Translations under genes and position numbers: made by a program
The notes under the pieces: model-generated
Databases searched by the model: none
The model's input: the letters and a program-made list of their open reading frames with translations, nothing else
Told to the model about the DNA's origin: nothing
Source of the DNA: Schaalia radingae
GTDB lineage: Bacteria; Actinomycetota; Actinomycetes; Actinomycetales; Actinomycetaceae
NCBI RefSeq assembly: GCF_900106055.1
Contig: NZ_LT629792.1
Span: 2,232,001-2,296,000, forward strand
Direction: 5' to 3'
DNA: 64,000 nucleotides
Shown here: in pieces, positions 16,984-27,126 of the stretch
How positions within the stretch are numbered: the first letter of the stretch is position 1
Layout of the letters: each line of letters starts with the position of its first letter

Positions 16984-18357
16984 ATGAGAAAGAAGTATGC
17001 GGCAACCGCAATCCTGTGCAGTGCAGCGCTGTTGGGGATGGCTGCATGTTCCGGTGGAAGTCAATCTGGACAAAGTGGTTCAGCTGGAAATGGCGATCCC
17101 AACACACTGACCATCGCGTATCAGAAGACTGCTGCCTTCCACCAGCTTGAAAACATGCTGGAAAAAGCGAAGACCGAATTTGAAGCGTCCCATGAGGGCA
17201 TTACTGTCAACATGCAGCCTATTGAGGCTGATCAAGATCAGTACTTCACCAAGCTCGCGTTGATGAACGGCTCGCCTTCGACCGCACCTGATGTCATCTA
17301 TGAGGACACATTCCAGGTCATGCCGGACGCTGAAGCGGGGTACCTGTACCCGATGGATGAGTTCCTCGATCAGTGGGAGGACTGGGATCAGTTCGACAAA
17401 TCCGCGCAACAGGCCGGTGTCGCAACCGACGGAAAGACGTATGGAGTCTCCTTGGGAACAGATACACGCGCACTGTACTTCCACAAGGACGTCTTCAAAG
17501 AAGCCGGATTACCCGAGGACTGGCAGCCGAAGAACTGGGATGAGATTCTTGACGCGGCCAGGACGATTAAACAAAAGGCTGACGCCATTCCGCTGGCGAT
17601 TTACGGCGGCAAAGCTGCTGGTGAAGCATCAACCATGCAGGGCTTTGAAATGCTGCTGTACGGCACAGATGACACGCTGTATGACGAAGAGTCCCAAAAA
17701 TGGATCACCGGGTCGAAAGGATTCCGCGATGCTCTGGGATTCTATAAGACAGTGACTGACGAAGAACTCGGATTGCCACTCGATATTGCGTTAGAATCTT
17801 CCGTTGGAGACAAGACATCGCATGAGCTCCTACCCGCAGGCAAGGTTGGTATCGTCATGGACGGTTCGTGGGTACCGGGAAGCTGGATCGAAGGCGAACA
17901 AGAGTGGGACGAATGGGCCGATAAGATCGGCTTTGCGAAGATGCCGACTCAGAATGGTCAGAAACCAGGATTCACGTCCATGTCTGGTGGATGGCTCTTG
18001 TCCATCGGCGGGTCGACCGCCAACCCGCAGGCAGCGTTCGACTTCATTTCCATCGCCACAAATATGGAAAACTCCAAGCTCTATGACACCACCGAGTCTC
18101 AAATTGCCGTGCGCCGGGATGTTCAGGAAGACCCAGAGTATTTGAACTACAACGAGTCTTTCGAGTTCTTCTCCGGTCTGGTGCAGTACACGCATTTCAG
18201 GCCGGCAACACCGGACTACTCCCAGATTTCTTCGAATATCCAAGTGGCAACCGAGTCGATGGTCACCGGCGAAGCCACTCCGGAGCAAGCTGCTGAGCAG
18301 TACGACCAAGCATTGATCGGCATCGTCGGAGAAGAAAACACACAGGCAGCTCAATGA
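16984..18357 (+). CDS. ABC sugar-binding lipoprotein
   Basis: A 457-residue extracellular solute-binding protein of the carbohydrate uptake (CUT1) type. The N-terminal lipoprotein signal ends at GMAACSGG, with Cys lipidated. The mature part carries the family features DVIYEDTFQV, YGVSLGTDTRALYFHKDVF and a late SMSGGWLLSIGG. The GGAGT ribosome site is strong. It lies 13 bp after GH38 and overlaps the next permease by four bases (ATGA). Coupling to the mannosidase suggests a mannose-containing oligosaccharide as ligand. Confidence 0.92.
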   Translation: MRKKYAATAILCSAALLGMAACSGGSQSGQSGSAGNGDPNTLTIAYQKTAAFHQLENMLEKAKTEFEASHEGITVNMQPIEADQDQYFTKLALMNGSPSTAPDVIYEDTFQVMPDAEAGYLYPMDEFLDQWEDWDQFDKSAQQAGVATDGKTYGVSLGTDTRALYFHKDVFKEAGLPEDWQPKNWDEILDAARTIKQKADAIPLAIYGGKAAGEASTMQGFEMLLYGTDDTLYDEESQKWITGSKGFRDALGFYKTVTDEELGLPLDIALESSVGDKTSHELLPAGKVGIVMDGSWVPGSWIEGEQEWDEWADKIGFAKMPTQNGQKPGFTSMSGGWLLSIGGSTANPQAAFDFISIATNMENSKLYDTTESQIAVRRDVQEDPEYLNYNESFEFFSGLVQYTHFRPATPDYSQISSNIQVATESMVTGEATPEQAAEQYDQALIGIVGEENTQAAQ

Positions 18358-19286
18358 GTACTGGTCATTTAGAACGTGAGACTGTCCGGGCAGGCGCATC
18401 GTTGGGACAAACCCGATCGACTGCCCGGCGTCTCGCCGAGTTCGGCGCGCTGGCACCGGCGCTGCTGCTGATGGCAGTTTTTCTGGCCGGACCAATCGCC
18501 TATTCACTGTACGGATCCCTGACAAACCAGGCCATGACGGGAATTCGCGCGGCTGAGCCACAGTTCGTGGGACTGGATAACTACAAGGCTCTTCTGGGCG
18601 CGCCTGAATTCTGGAAGTCAGTGCTGCTGACAGTCGTATTCGTCCTTGCCTCCGCAGTTATCGGCCAGAACGTCCTGGGCATGTCGGTTGCACTGCTGAT
18701 GCGACGCGTCCCCAGATGGGTGGCGACATGTGTGGGCACTCTTGTCATTATCGCGTGGGTTCTGCCTGAAATTGTCGCCGCGTTCGCCTTGTATGCATTC
18801 TTCCAGAAAGACGGAATGCTCAACTCCTTCCTGGAGATGATCGGCCTCCATGGCCCCTCGTGGCTCATTGGCTTCCCGATGCTGTCGGTCATCATCGCCA
18901 ACATCTGGCGCGGAACAGCTTTTTCCATGATGGTGTATGCGGCAGCTCTTTCGAACGTGCCAGCTGATGTGCAGGAAGCCGCCATGATCGACGGGGCAGG
19001 CGGATGGCAGAGACTGATCCACGTGACAATACCGATTATCAAGGGATCGATTTCAACCAACCTTCTGCTCACCACGTTGCAGACTCTGGGTGTCTTCACA
19101 CTGATCTGGGTCATGACAGGTGGCGGGCCCGGGACCCAGTCATCAACTCTTCCTGTTCTGGCGTTCCAGCGCGCATTCAAGTTCTCCCAGGTCGGATACG
19201 GCACCGCAATCGCCACCGTGACCCTGATCCTCGGTGCCCTGTTTGCGCTGGTCTACATCAAGGTCCTCAAACCGGAGGTGGACTGA
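18354..19286 (+). CDS. ABC sugar permease, MalF type
   Basis: A 310-residue inner-membrane permease with six helices. The binding-protein-dependent transport signature (EAA loop) is VQEAAMIDGAGGWQRLIHVTIP, which contacts the ATPase. Its start overlaps the binding-protein stop by four bases and its end is followed by the second permease one base later. The permease pair needs an ATPase that is not encoded in this operon. Confidence 0.92.
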   Translation: MSTGHLERETVRAGASLGQTRSTARRLAEFGALAPALLLMAVFLAGPIAYSLYGSLTNQAMTGIRAAEPQFVGLDNYKALLGAPEFWKSVLLTVVFVLASAVIGQNVLGMSVALLMRRVPRWVATCVGTLVIIAWVLPEIVAAFALYAFFQKDGMLNSFLEMIGLHGPSWLIGFPMLSVIIANIWRGTAFSMMVYAAALSNVPADVQEAAMIDGAGGWQRLIHVTIPIIKGSISTNLLLTTLQTLGVFTLIWVMTGGGPGTQSSTLPVLAFQRAFKFSQVGYGTAIATVTLILGALFALVYIKVLKPEVD

Positions 19287-19287
19287 C

Positions 19288-20130
19288 ATGGCGCCCTCTG
19301 TTGCACAACCGAAACAATCCTCAACAAAACTGTGGGCGTCGGTCGCCCTGCTGGTCGTCAGCATCGCGTTCCTGGTGCCTCTGGCCTGGCTGCTGGTGTC
19401 CGCAGTGCATCCATCTCCAGGAGTGTCACTCTCCATCCCGTCGTCAGTGACAATGGAGCATTTTTCTGAAGTAGCCGACTGGGATCTCACGTTCCGTCCG
19501 CTGCTCAATTCCATGATCCTGTCACTGGGCACGGCTCTGCTGACCGTGGCCGCCGGAGCGCTTGCCGCATACCCGCTGTCACGCTACAAGTCCCGATTCA
19601 AGCGCTCCCTCATGTACACCATCCTGTTCGGCACCTGCCTGCCGATCACCGCAATGATGGTGCCGGTGTATTCACTGTTCGTCCGGATGGATCTGCTGGA
19701 TTCTCACGGTGCCATCATCTTGTTCATGACGGCAACGTCACTGCCGATGGCCGTGTGGATGCTAAAGAACTTCATGGACGCTGTGCCTGTGTCACTGGAG
19801 GAGGCAGCCTGGGTTGACGGATCATCTGCGATGGGCACGTTGTGGCGAATCGTTCTGCCGCTCATGCGTCCCGGACTGGTCGTTGTGTTCATCTTCGTGT
19901 TCACCATGACATGGGGGAACTTCTTCGTTCCCTTCGTGCTGATATTCGATTCAGCCAAGCAGCCCGCAGCCGTCGCAATCTTCAACTTTTTCGGAGCATA
20001 CGGCACCGTTGCCTACGGGAAACTTGCAGCATTCTCGCTGATGTATGCAGCCCCCGTGCTGGCACTGTATGCCATCTCCCAGAAAGTCTCGGGCGGCTCA
20101 TTCGCAATGGCTGGAGCAGTCAAAGGCTAA
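19288..20130 (+). CDS. ABC sugar permease, MalG type
   Basis: A 280-residue permease with six helices and the EAA loop LEEAAWVDGSSAMGTLWRIVLP. The frame is open further upstream, but ATG 19288, immediately after the previous stop, begins the usual cytoplasmic N-terminus MAPSVAQPK. It ends the mannosidase operon, 18 bp before hrpA. No terminator is seen between them, so hrpA may be reached by read-through. Confidence 0.92.
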   Translation: MAPSVAQPKQSSTKLWASVALLVVSIAFLVPLAWLLVSAVHPSPGVSLSIPSSVTMEHFSEVADWDLTFRPLLNSMILSLGTALLTVAAGALAAYPLSRYKSRFKRSLMYTILFGTCLPITAMMVPVYSLFVRMDLLDSHGAIILFMTATSLPMAVWMLKNFMDAVPVSLEEAAWVDGSSAMGTLWRIVLPLMRPGLVVVFIFVFTMTWGNFFVPFVLIFDSAKQPAAVAIFNFFGAYGTVAYGKLAAFSLMYAAPVLALYAISQKVSGGSFAMAGAVKG

Positions 20131-20148
20131 TCGACATAGACTGGGCCG

Positions 20149-23100
20149 GTGCCCCGACGACCACGTAAACATTCAGCGTTCAAGCCGTTCACACCTGAAC
20201 AGCTTGCGCAGCGCGTCGCCGCCATTCCGGTGATCACATACCCGGATTTGCCGGTCAGCGACAGGCGCGACGAGATCGCCGCTGCGATTCGGGATCACCA
20301 GGTTGTCGTGGTGGCCGGGGAAACCGGCTCAGGCAAGACGACCCAGCTCCCGAAGATCTGCCTGCAGTTAGGGCGCGGTGTGACCGGCATGATCGGACAC
20401 ACTCAGCCCCGACGCCTCGCCGCACACACTGTTGCTGAACGTATCGCCCACGAACTGGGGCAGAAAGTGGGGCGCGAAGCCGGCCAGGTTGTGGGCTACC
20501 AGGTTCGTTTCACTGACGAGGTCGGCCCGACGACGCTGGTGAAACTCATGACTGACGGCATTTTGCTCGCTGAGATCCAGTCGGACCCACTGTTGCGTCG
20601 TTACGACACTCTGATTATCGACGAGGCCCACGAACGCTCCCTCAACATCGATTTCATCTTGGGGTACCTCGCCCGCCTGCTTCCTGCGCGCCCTGATCTG
20701 AAGGTCATCATCACCTCCGCCACGATCGATTCGCAGCGTTTTGCCCGTCACTTCGGGACACCGGAGGACCCCGCACCTGTCATCGAGGTGACCGGACGTA
20801 CCTACCCGGTCGACATACGCTACGAACCGCTTTTTGACGACGAGGGTGACCACATCGACCAGGATGAAGGTATCTGCCGCGCTGTCGATGAGCTGCGTAC
20901 GGAAGGTCCCGGCGACATTTTGGTGTTCCTGCCCGGTGAGCGCGACATCCGTGACACGCAGCAGGCGCTGGCTGACCATCTAGGAAGCACTTCTGACATT
21001 GACATCCTGCCGCTGTATGCGCGGCTCACATCGGCCGAACAGCACCGAATCTTTGAGCGTCATTCGCGTCGCAGAATTGTCCTGGCCACGAACGTGGCTG
21101 AAACATCACTGACTGTGCCGGGGATCCGATATGTCATCGACCCGGGTCTGGCGCGCATTTCCCGCTACTCGAACCGCACGAAGGTGCAGCGCCTGCCCAT
21201 CGAGCCGATCTCGCAGGCTTCAGCGAACCAGCGGGCCGGGCGCTGTGGTCGCGTCGCCAACGGCGTGGCGATCAGGCTGTATTCCGAGGATGATTTCGAC
21301 GCGCGCCCCGAGTACACCGAGCCGGAGATTCTGCGTACCTCACTTGCCAGCGTCATCTTGCAGATGGTGTCACTGGGGTTGGGTGACGTGCAGCGCTTCC
21401 CGTTCATCGACCCTCCCGCGCAGCGTGCCGTTCGGGACGGCCTGCAGCTTCTGGTGGAAATCGGGGCACTGACCGCTGACCACGGGCTGACGGCGATCGG
21501 CCGCTCCCTGGCGCATTTGCCGATCGATCCGCGGCTGGGCCGCATGCTCATTGAAGGTGACCGTAACGGATGCGGCTCCGATGTCCTTGTCATCGTGGCG
21601 GCCCTGTCGATCCAGGATGTCCGCGAGCGCCCTCTGGACTTTCAGCAGGCTGCCGACCAGGCGCATGCGCGCTTCGTGGATCCGCATTCAGATTTCATCA
21701 CCTACCTGAACATCTGGCGCTACCTCAACGTGCAGTCACGTGACCTGTCCGGCTCCGCTTTCCGCCGCATGTGCCGCGCAGAGTTTCTGCACTATCTGCG
21801 TTTTCGTGAATGGCGTGACGTGGTCGGGCAGTTGCGGGACATGGCGCGCCCCCTCGGCCTGGATACTCACCGCATCGGCATTCCCAGCCCGAAAGAAGTG
21901 GCGTTTGCTGCCAACAGTGGCGGAATCGCAAACGCCGCTGCGCGCGCAGCCGTTGCCTACACGCGTTCAACGTCCTCACCTGATGCTGACGAAATCCACC
22001 GCTCGCTTCTGGTTGGCTTACTGTCAAACCTGGGTAACTGGGATCCGGCGAAGAAGGAGTATGCGGGCACTCGCGGCACACGATTCACCATCTGGCCCGG
22101 CTCCGGCCTGACCCGCAGCCACCCCGAATGGGTGATGACGGCGGAGCTGGTCGAAACTTCGCGCCTGTTCGCCCGCACGGTGGCGCGCATCAAACCCGAG
22201 TGGATCGAGCCTCTGGCCGGCCCTCTGCTCACCCGCGTCTATTCCGAACCATACTGGTCATCAGGCAAGGGCGCTGCGATGATCCACCAGAAAACCATGC
22301 TGTACGGGTTGACGCTGGAAGCTGACCGTACGGTCCTGCTCGGCAGGCTCGACATCACGATGGACGAGGGTGGCCCACGCCGTTCCCGAGTAGCGCGTCC
22401 GGGAACACTGGCTGGTATTGCGCAGGGTTTGCGCGGCCATGAGGGGCCCAGTGTGTTCGCTGATGCACTGTCGGACGCCCTGGGAGAAACGACCGTTGAG
22501 GAGGACTCCCCCGTCAGCGTGGAAGAGATTGAGCCGCTGACTGCACGCCAGTTGGCGCGCGAAATGTTTATCCGCCATGCGCTGGTGCGTGGCGAATGGC
22601 GTGAGCACCACCGTTTCATGGCACAGAATCGTGACCTGCTGGAGCAGGCTCATGAGGTGGAGCAGCGTTCACGCACGAGCGGACTCGTTGCAGGCGAAGA
22701 CTCCCTCGTCAATTTCTTTGACGACCTGCTGCCTGAGGGCATCATCTCTGCCCGCCACTTTGACCGGTGGTGGGCCAAAAAGCGCCGCTCGAAGCCTGAC
22801 CTGCTGACGTACCCGCCACAGCTGCTGTTGCCGCGCGGCTCGGGAACGGATGCCGACGCATTTCCTGACACGTGGAACGAGGGCGACCTGGAGTTCCCCC
22901 TGTCCTACGAGTTTCACCCCGGTTCCGCCCGTGACGGCGTGACGGCGACGATTCGTGTAGAAGAGCTTCCGCGCGTGACGGGACGCGGCATGGACTGGCT
23001 GGTGCCTGGGTTGCTGGACGAACTGGTGATTGAGACGATCCGTGCGCTGCCCAAAGCGAAACGGCGTCTGCTGGCTCCGGCTCCGGAAGTGGGAGTGGAT

Positions 23101-24501
23101 GTGGCTCAATGGATTCGTTCACGCATCGGCGGGGACGATGAAGTCGTGAGCGTTGAAGTGGACGAGCCTGAGGACCCTCGTTCCCTGAACGCCGCGATGG
23201 ATCGCCTGGCCAAGTGGGGGGCGACCAGCGGATCAGTCAGGCGTAACAAGACGGCATCTGCGCCGTCGCAGCCAGAGCCAGAACACGCCCCGGTCGTGAA
23301 GCGCTCGGCCGGCATTGATCCCGATCCCGCCAGGCGTCCGCCTTTTGAGGAGGTGTTCGCTGATGCGGTGCGTCAGATTCGTGGCGTTGACCTGGGTGCA
23401 AAGGATCTGGCTCATGCGCGTGAGAATGTTCCCTCCCATGTTGTGATGACGCTGCGAGTAGTGGATCAGGATGGTCGTGAGCTGGGTTCGGGTCCGTCAT
23501 TGACGTACCTGCAGCGCACGTTGGCACGCACAGCCGACGATGCCGTGCGCACCGCTGTTCGCGGGGCTGTGGCCGAAGCGTTTGCACGGGCGGCTGCACC
23601 CTCGCCTGCGCTGACACCGGAACCTGTCACGGAGTTTCCCGACGATGTGCCCTGGTCGGTGGAGCCAGATGCGACGCAGGTGGCATTGCGCGGTTTCCCG
23701 GCGCTTGTTTCTGACAAAGATGAGGTGCGTCTGCAGATCGTGGCGAATCCCGATGAGGCGAACCGTCTGCACCGCGTGGGGGTGGCGCGGCTATTGGTGC
23801 GCGAAGTTCAGCTGGCGACTGCGCGGGTGACGACCCGGTGGAGTGGCCGGCAGGCAATGATGCTGGCTGCCTCCCCGTATGAGTCGACGCAGGCGCTGGT
23901 TTCTGACGCGCAGTGGGCCTCCGCGTTGAGCCTGGTGGACCAGCTTTCCGGTGATGACGGGTCGGCAGCGATCCGCAGCCGCACCCGTTTCGACAGCCTG
24001 GTTGCGCAGGCCCGCGACCGGCATGAAGACCGTGTTTACGAGATCCTTCAGCATGTGATCCGCACGCTTGAGGCTTCCAGCGAGGTGGCGGACAGTGTGC
24101 GTACTCATCAGCACGCGTCACTGAATGAAGTTCGCCAGGAGGTGCGTGATACGACTGAGGCGCTGGTCTTCCCCGGTTTCATTTCAGCCACACCGTTTGA
24201 GGTTCTGCCTCACCTGGCCAGGTATGTGCGTGCCGGTGCCGTGCGCCTCGACCGTGCGGCGCGAGGGCGACCCATGCTCGATCAGGACGCGCAGAATGCG
24301 GACGTGATCGGTGATGTTGAAGACGCCATTGAGCAGGCGCAACGCGCATTGGATGAGCATCCGTTCAATGCGAAGCGGGCGCGCACGATCAGCGAGGCGC
24401 GCTGGTTGCTCGAAGAGCTGCGCGTCTCACTGTTCGCTCAGCAGCTGGGCACTCCGCGGAAAGTTTCAGCCAAGAGGATCTACTCCCTGCTCAGGCACTG
24501 A
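20149..24501 (+). CDS. hrpA: ATP-dependent RNA helicase HrpA (DEAH box, long form)
   Basis: A 1450-residue DEAH-box helicase, close to the usual length of bacterial HrpA. Motif I is GETGSGKTTQ (Lys63), motif II is DEAH (158-161), motif III is TSAT, and motif VI is QRAGRCGR. The HA2/OB region and a long C-terminal DUF3418 part follow. HrpA unwinds RNA and in E. coli rescues stalled ribosomes. Start is GTG 20149; the ribosome site is weak (GGGCCGGT). The last 11 bp overlap the convergent fucosidase gene. The gene is unrelated in function to the sugar operon before it. Confidence 0.95.
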   Translation: MPRRPRKHSAFKPFTPEQLAQRVAAIPVITYPDLPVSDRRDEIAAAIRDHQVVVVAGETGSGKTTQLPKICLQLGRGVTGMIGHTQPRRLAAHTVAERIAHELGQKVGREAGQVVGYQVRFTDEVGPTTLVKLMTDGILLAEIQSDPLLRRYDTLIIDEAHERSLNIDFILGYLARLLPARPDLKVIITSATIDSQRFARHFGTPEDPAPVIEVTGRTYPVDIRYEPLFDDEGDHIDQDEGICRAVDELRTEGPGDILVFLPGERDIRDTQQALADHLGSTSDIDILPLYARLTSAEQHRIFERHSRRRIVLATNVAETSLTVPGIRYVIDPGLARISRYSNRTKVQRLPIEPISQASANQRAGRCGRVANGVAIRLYSEDDFDARPEYTEPEILRTSLASVILQMVSLGLGDVQRFPFIDPPAQRAVRDGLQLLVEIGALTADHGLTAIGRSLAHLPIDPRLGRMLIEGDRNGCGSDVLVIVAALSIQDVRERPLDFQQAADQAHARFVDPHSDFITYLNIWRYLNVQSRDLSGSAFRRMCRAEFLHYLRFREWRDVVGQLRDMARPLGLDTHRIGIPSPKEVAFAANSGGIANAAARAAVAYTRSTSSPDADEIHRSLLVGLLSNLGNWDPAKKEYAGTRGTRFTIWPGSGLTRSHPEWVMTAELVETSRLFARTVARIKPEWIEPLAGPLLTRVYSEPYWSSGKGAAMIHQKTMLYGLTLEADRTVLLGRLDITMDEGGPRRSRVARPGTLAGIAQGLRGHEGPSVFADALSDALGETTVEEDSPVSVEEIEPLTARQLAREMFIRHALVRGEWREHHRFMAQNRDLLEQAHEVEQRSRTSGLVAGEDSLVNFFDDLLPEGIISARHFDRWWAKKRRSKPDLLTYPPQLLLPRGSGTDADAFPDTWNEGDLEFPLSYEFHPGSARDGVTATIRVEELPRVTGRGMDWLVPGLLDELVIETIRALPKAKRRLLAPAPEVGVDVAQWIRSRIGGDDEVVSVEVDEPEDPRSLNAAMDRLAKWGATSGSVRRNKTASAPSQPEPEHAPVVKRSAGIDPDPARRPPFEEVFADAVRQIRGVDLGAKDLAHARENVPSHVVMTLRVVDQDGRELGSGPSLTYLQRTLARTADDAVRTAVRGAVAEAFARAAAPSPALTPEPVTEFPDDVPWSVEPDATQVALRGFPALVSDKDEVRLQIVANPDEANRLHRVGVARLLVREVQLATARVTTRWSGRQAMMLAASPYESTQALVSDAQWASALSLVDQLSGDDGSAAIRSRTRFDSLVAQARDRHEDRVYEILQHVIRTLEASSEVADSVRTHQHASLNEVRQEVRDTTEALVFPGFISATPFEVLPHLARYVRAGAVRLDRAARGRPMLDQDAQNADVIGDVEDAIEQAQRALDEHPFNAKRARTISEARWLLEELRVSLFAQQLGTPRKVSAKRIYSLLRH

Positions 24502-25948
24502 CTGGCCATACGTGCGCCAGGCGCACTGATCCGCGTGACTGCTCGACCGACACTGTGATGCTGGCCAGTTCGACCGGATCGAACGAAATGATGCGCTGGT
24601 AGCCCACTGAGTTCGCGCCGCCTAGATCGACGGTGGAGCCATCTGGCAGGATTCCACGCACCGTGACTCGATCGATGCGCTGGCCTTCAGCGATGGCTTC
24701 ACGGATAATGACGGCGCTGACAGGGGTGGACCGGTCAAAGCTGATGGTCAGCGTGGGCGCTGAGTCTCCCTCGTCCGGCTGCCAGTACGGGGCGGTCAGC
24801 AGGGCGGGAATGAGGGGGTCGTACGAGTCATCGAACGGGGTGCCCGCCTGGGCGGTGAGCGTGTCAGGCACGGTTGACGTGGACGCGTCCACGGTGACGG
24901 TGCTGATGCGGCGCGCGTAGAAGTCGCGCACCAAATCTCCCAGCCCCTTCAACGAATCGATGTCGGGTTGGGCCAGGACGCCCTTGCGGGTGGGTGGCAC
25001 GTTGAGCAGCAGCGAGCAGTTCCCGCCGACGCTGCCGCGCCAGATGGCGAACAGTTCATCAGGGGTGCGCACGTGCTCATCTTCGGCGGCGTGGTGGAAC
25101 CATCCGGTTCGGATCGACGTGTCCACTTCGGCCGGGTACCACACAAGCGGCCCGTCGTAATTGGCGAGGGCAGCTCGCGATCCGAGGTCCTCGTCGGTGG
25201 ATTTCACTTCGCGTGAGAATGTGCCGTCATCTGCTTTTTGAGAGTGTTCCTGTGTGCGTTCGGCGGACTGGAGTTCTGCTGGAAGGACGCTCCATTCTGC
25301 CGGCCTGGCAACGCCGGCCTCGTTACCGCACCAGCGCACATCGGGTCCGCAGATGTTGATGACTGCTTCGGGCTGCAGGGCGCGGATCAGGGTGAAATAT
25401 CGTTCCCAGTCGTAGTACTGGACCTTGCCGTTCTCTCCTTCACCGTTGGCCCCGTCGAACCAGACGGAGAAGATCGGGCCGTAGTTGGTGAGCAGCTCGG
25501 TGAGCTGGTTGACGAAGAAGTCGTCGTAGGCGACGCCTTGCCCGTAGGTGGCTTCGGTGCGATCCCACGGGGACAGGTAGACGCCGAATTTGAGGCCGAA
25601 GCGGCGGGCTGATTCGCTGGCTTGTGCGACGATGTCACCCTGGTAGGGGCTGGAGGCGACGCTGTGGTCGGTGTAGGCGCTGGGCCATAGGCAGAAACCG
25701 TCGTGGTGCTTGCAGGTGAGGATCACGCCGGTCATTCCGGCGTCCTTGAGGGCGCGCATCCACTGGTCGGTGTCAACGTTGCCGGGAGTGAAGAGTGCAG
25801 GATCTTCGTGCCCCTCGCCCCATTCGCGGTCTGTCATCGTGTTCATGCCGAAGTGGATGAAGGCGTACATTTCCATCTCCTGCCAGCGGAGCTGACGGAA
25901 TGATGGTCGAACGTTGGACAGATAATTCAGTGCGTCACCCGCATGCAT
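24491..25948 (-). CDS. GH29 alpha-L-fucosidase, cytoplasmic
   Basis: A 485-residue family 29 glycosidase. Motifs are FIHFGMNTMTDREWGEG near the start, ILTCKHHDGFCLWPS, and the catalytic nucleophile Asp165 in FSVWFDGANGEG. The C-terminal part is a carbohydrate-binding-like beta domain. The WGEG...KHHDGFCLWPS pattern is that of the 1,3/1,4-specific subfamily rather than the broad-substrate one, by recall and not by alignment. No signal peptide is present. The frame runs to 26086, but ATG 25948 has AAGGA ten bases upstream and begins the family N-terminus. It diverges from the importer genes starting at 26190. Confidence 0.93.
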   Translation of the reverse strand: MHAGDALNYLSNVRPSFRQLRWQEMEMYAFIHFGMNTMTDREWGEGHEDPALFTPGNVDTDQWMRALKDAGMTGVILTCKHHDGFCLWPSAYTDHSVASSPYQGDIVAQASESARRFGLKFGVYLSPWDRTEATYGQGVAYDDFFVNQLTELLTNYGPIFSVWFDGANGEGENGKVQYYDWERYFTLIRALQPEAVINICGPDVRWCGNEAGVARPAEWSVLPAELQSAERTQEHSQKADDGTFSREVKSTDEDLGSRAALANYDGPLVWYPAEVDTSIRTGWFHHAAEDEHVRTPDELFAIWRGSVGGNCSLLLNVPPTRKGVLAQPDIDSLKGLGDLVRDFYARRISTVTVDASTSTVPDTLTAQAGTPFDDSYDPLIPALLTAPYWQPDEGDSAPTLTISFDRSTPVSAVIIREAIAEGQRIDRVTVRGILPDGSTVDLGGANSVGYQRIISFDPVELASITVSVEQSRGSVRLAHVWPVSA

Positions 25949-25990
25949 GATGGAAAGTCCTTTTCTTTGTATCTGACAGCAGCGATTAAA

Positions 25991-26002
25991 TGTTACATAA
26001 CA
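25991..26002. promoter_or_regulatory. Inverted repeat TGTTA-N2-TAACA, possible operator
   Basis: TGTTA-CA-TAACA has perfect 5-bp arms and lies 43 bp upstream of the fucosidase start in the 241-bp divergent gap. This position suits a repressor that controls both the fucosidase and the importer. No matching regulator gene is adjacent. Confidence 0.4.
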
Positions 26003-26070
26003 CTCACTAACTTGTGATAGTTTGGCACCCTTTCTGATGTAGATTGTTACGAGGTTCTTTTCCGGCCAGC

Positions 26071-26085
26071 TGACAGTAAATGTCA
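26071..26085. promoter_or_regulatory. Inverted repeat TGACA-N5-TGTCA, possible operator
   Basis: TGACA-GTAAA-TGTCA has perfect 5-bp arms and lies 105 bp upstream of the importer start. It is the second palindrome in this divergent gap and has a different sequence from the first, so two regulators could act here. Confidence 0.4.
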
Positions 26086-26189
26086 ATGACCCGGAGACTT
26101 GGATTCTGACGAATTGAGGATGCCGATGTTGTCACGCTATTTGGCGGAGCACCCTCACATCCTTTCTTTCAACTCAAAGAGGATCAACT

Positions 26190-27116
26190 ATGTCAACGAC
26201 AAATAGGCGAAAGCGCAGGTCAGCCGAGCTTCAGCGCAATCGAAGCATCTTCGGTATTGCGTGCGCACTCCCGACGGCCATCCTGTTCACTGTCTTCATC
26301 GTCGTTCCGACGATCAACATTTTCAGAATGTCACTCTACAAATGGAGCGGTTTTTCTGGTGTTCCCGAATTCGTTGGGCTGAACAACTTCAAGATTTTGT
26401 TGGGTGACATGAATTTCGTCCACTCGCTACAAAACACCCTTCTACTCCTTATTGTCGTGACATGTATCACGATGCCCGTTGCCGTGATCTTTGCTGCAAT
26501 GCTGATTCAAACGAAGATTCTCGGAGCAAATCTGCTCCGCTTCGTGATGTATATTCCGTCGATTCTATCGGCAGTTGTCATCGCAGCAATGTTCTCCGTC
26601 ATTTACGACCAGGCTGATACTGGTCTAGTAAACGGTACCTTGCACATCCTGCGTCTTGACTGGCTTAAGCAAGTCTGGCTCGGCGACCACAAGATCGTCA
26701 TTTTCTCAATCGCATTCGCAATGGTATGGCAGTCCTTTGGCTACTACATGGTGATGTATATGGCGTCCATGACTGGCATCGATAAGAGCCTGTACGAGGC
26801 AGCATCATTGGACGGAGCCGGCCAGATCCGCACCCTGGTGAGCGTGACGGTGCCACTGATCTGGAGCAACATCCGAACGACATTGATTTTCTTCATCCTA
26901 GGGTCGGTCAATCTGAGTTTCGTCCTTGTTAAGGCAATGACTGACGGCGGTCCAGATAACGCATCCCAAGTCATTCTGGGATACATGTACGACCAGGCCT
27001 ATACAAACTCCTCATACGGTTACGGCATGGCGATCGGAGTAGTGATCTTCCTGTTTAGCTTCATCTTGTCATTGATCGTCAGCCGCGCGACCAAACGCGA
27101 ACCAATTGAGCTGTGA
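26190..27116 (+). CDS. ABC sugar permease, MalF type
   Basis: A 308-residue permease with six helices and EAA loop LYEAASLDGAGQIRTLVSVTVP. GAGG lies eight bases before the ATG. It is the first gene of an importer operon with an unusual order: permease, permease, 59-residue membrane protein, binding protein. Codon use here is less GC-biased than in hrpA (many ATT and TTC choices), which may reflect a more recent gain. Divergent from the fucosidase, so a fucosylated glycan is the likely cargo. Confidence 0.92.
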   Translation: MSTTNRRKRRSAELQRNRSIFGIACALPTAILFTVFIVVPTINIFRMSLYKWSGFSGVPEFVGLNNFKILLGDMNFVHSLQNTLLLLIVVTCITMPVAVIFAAMLIQTKILGANLLRFVMYIPSILSAVVIAAMFSVIYDQADTGLVNGTLHILRLDWLKQVWLGDHKIVIFSIAFAMVWQSFGYYMVMYMASMTGIDKSLYEAASLDGAGQIRTLVSVTVPLIWSNIRTTLIFFILGSVNLSFVLVKAMTDGGPDNASQVILGYMYDQAYTNSSYGYGMAIGVVIFLFSFILSLIVSRATKREPIEL

Positions 27117-27126
27117 GGGAAGAAAG

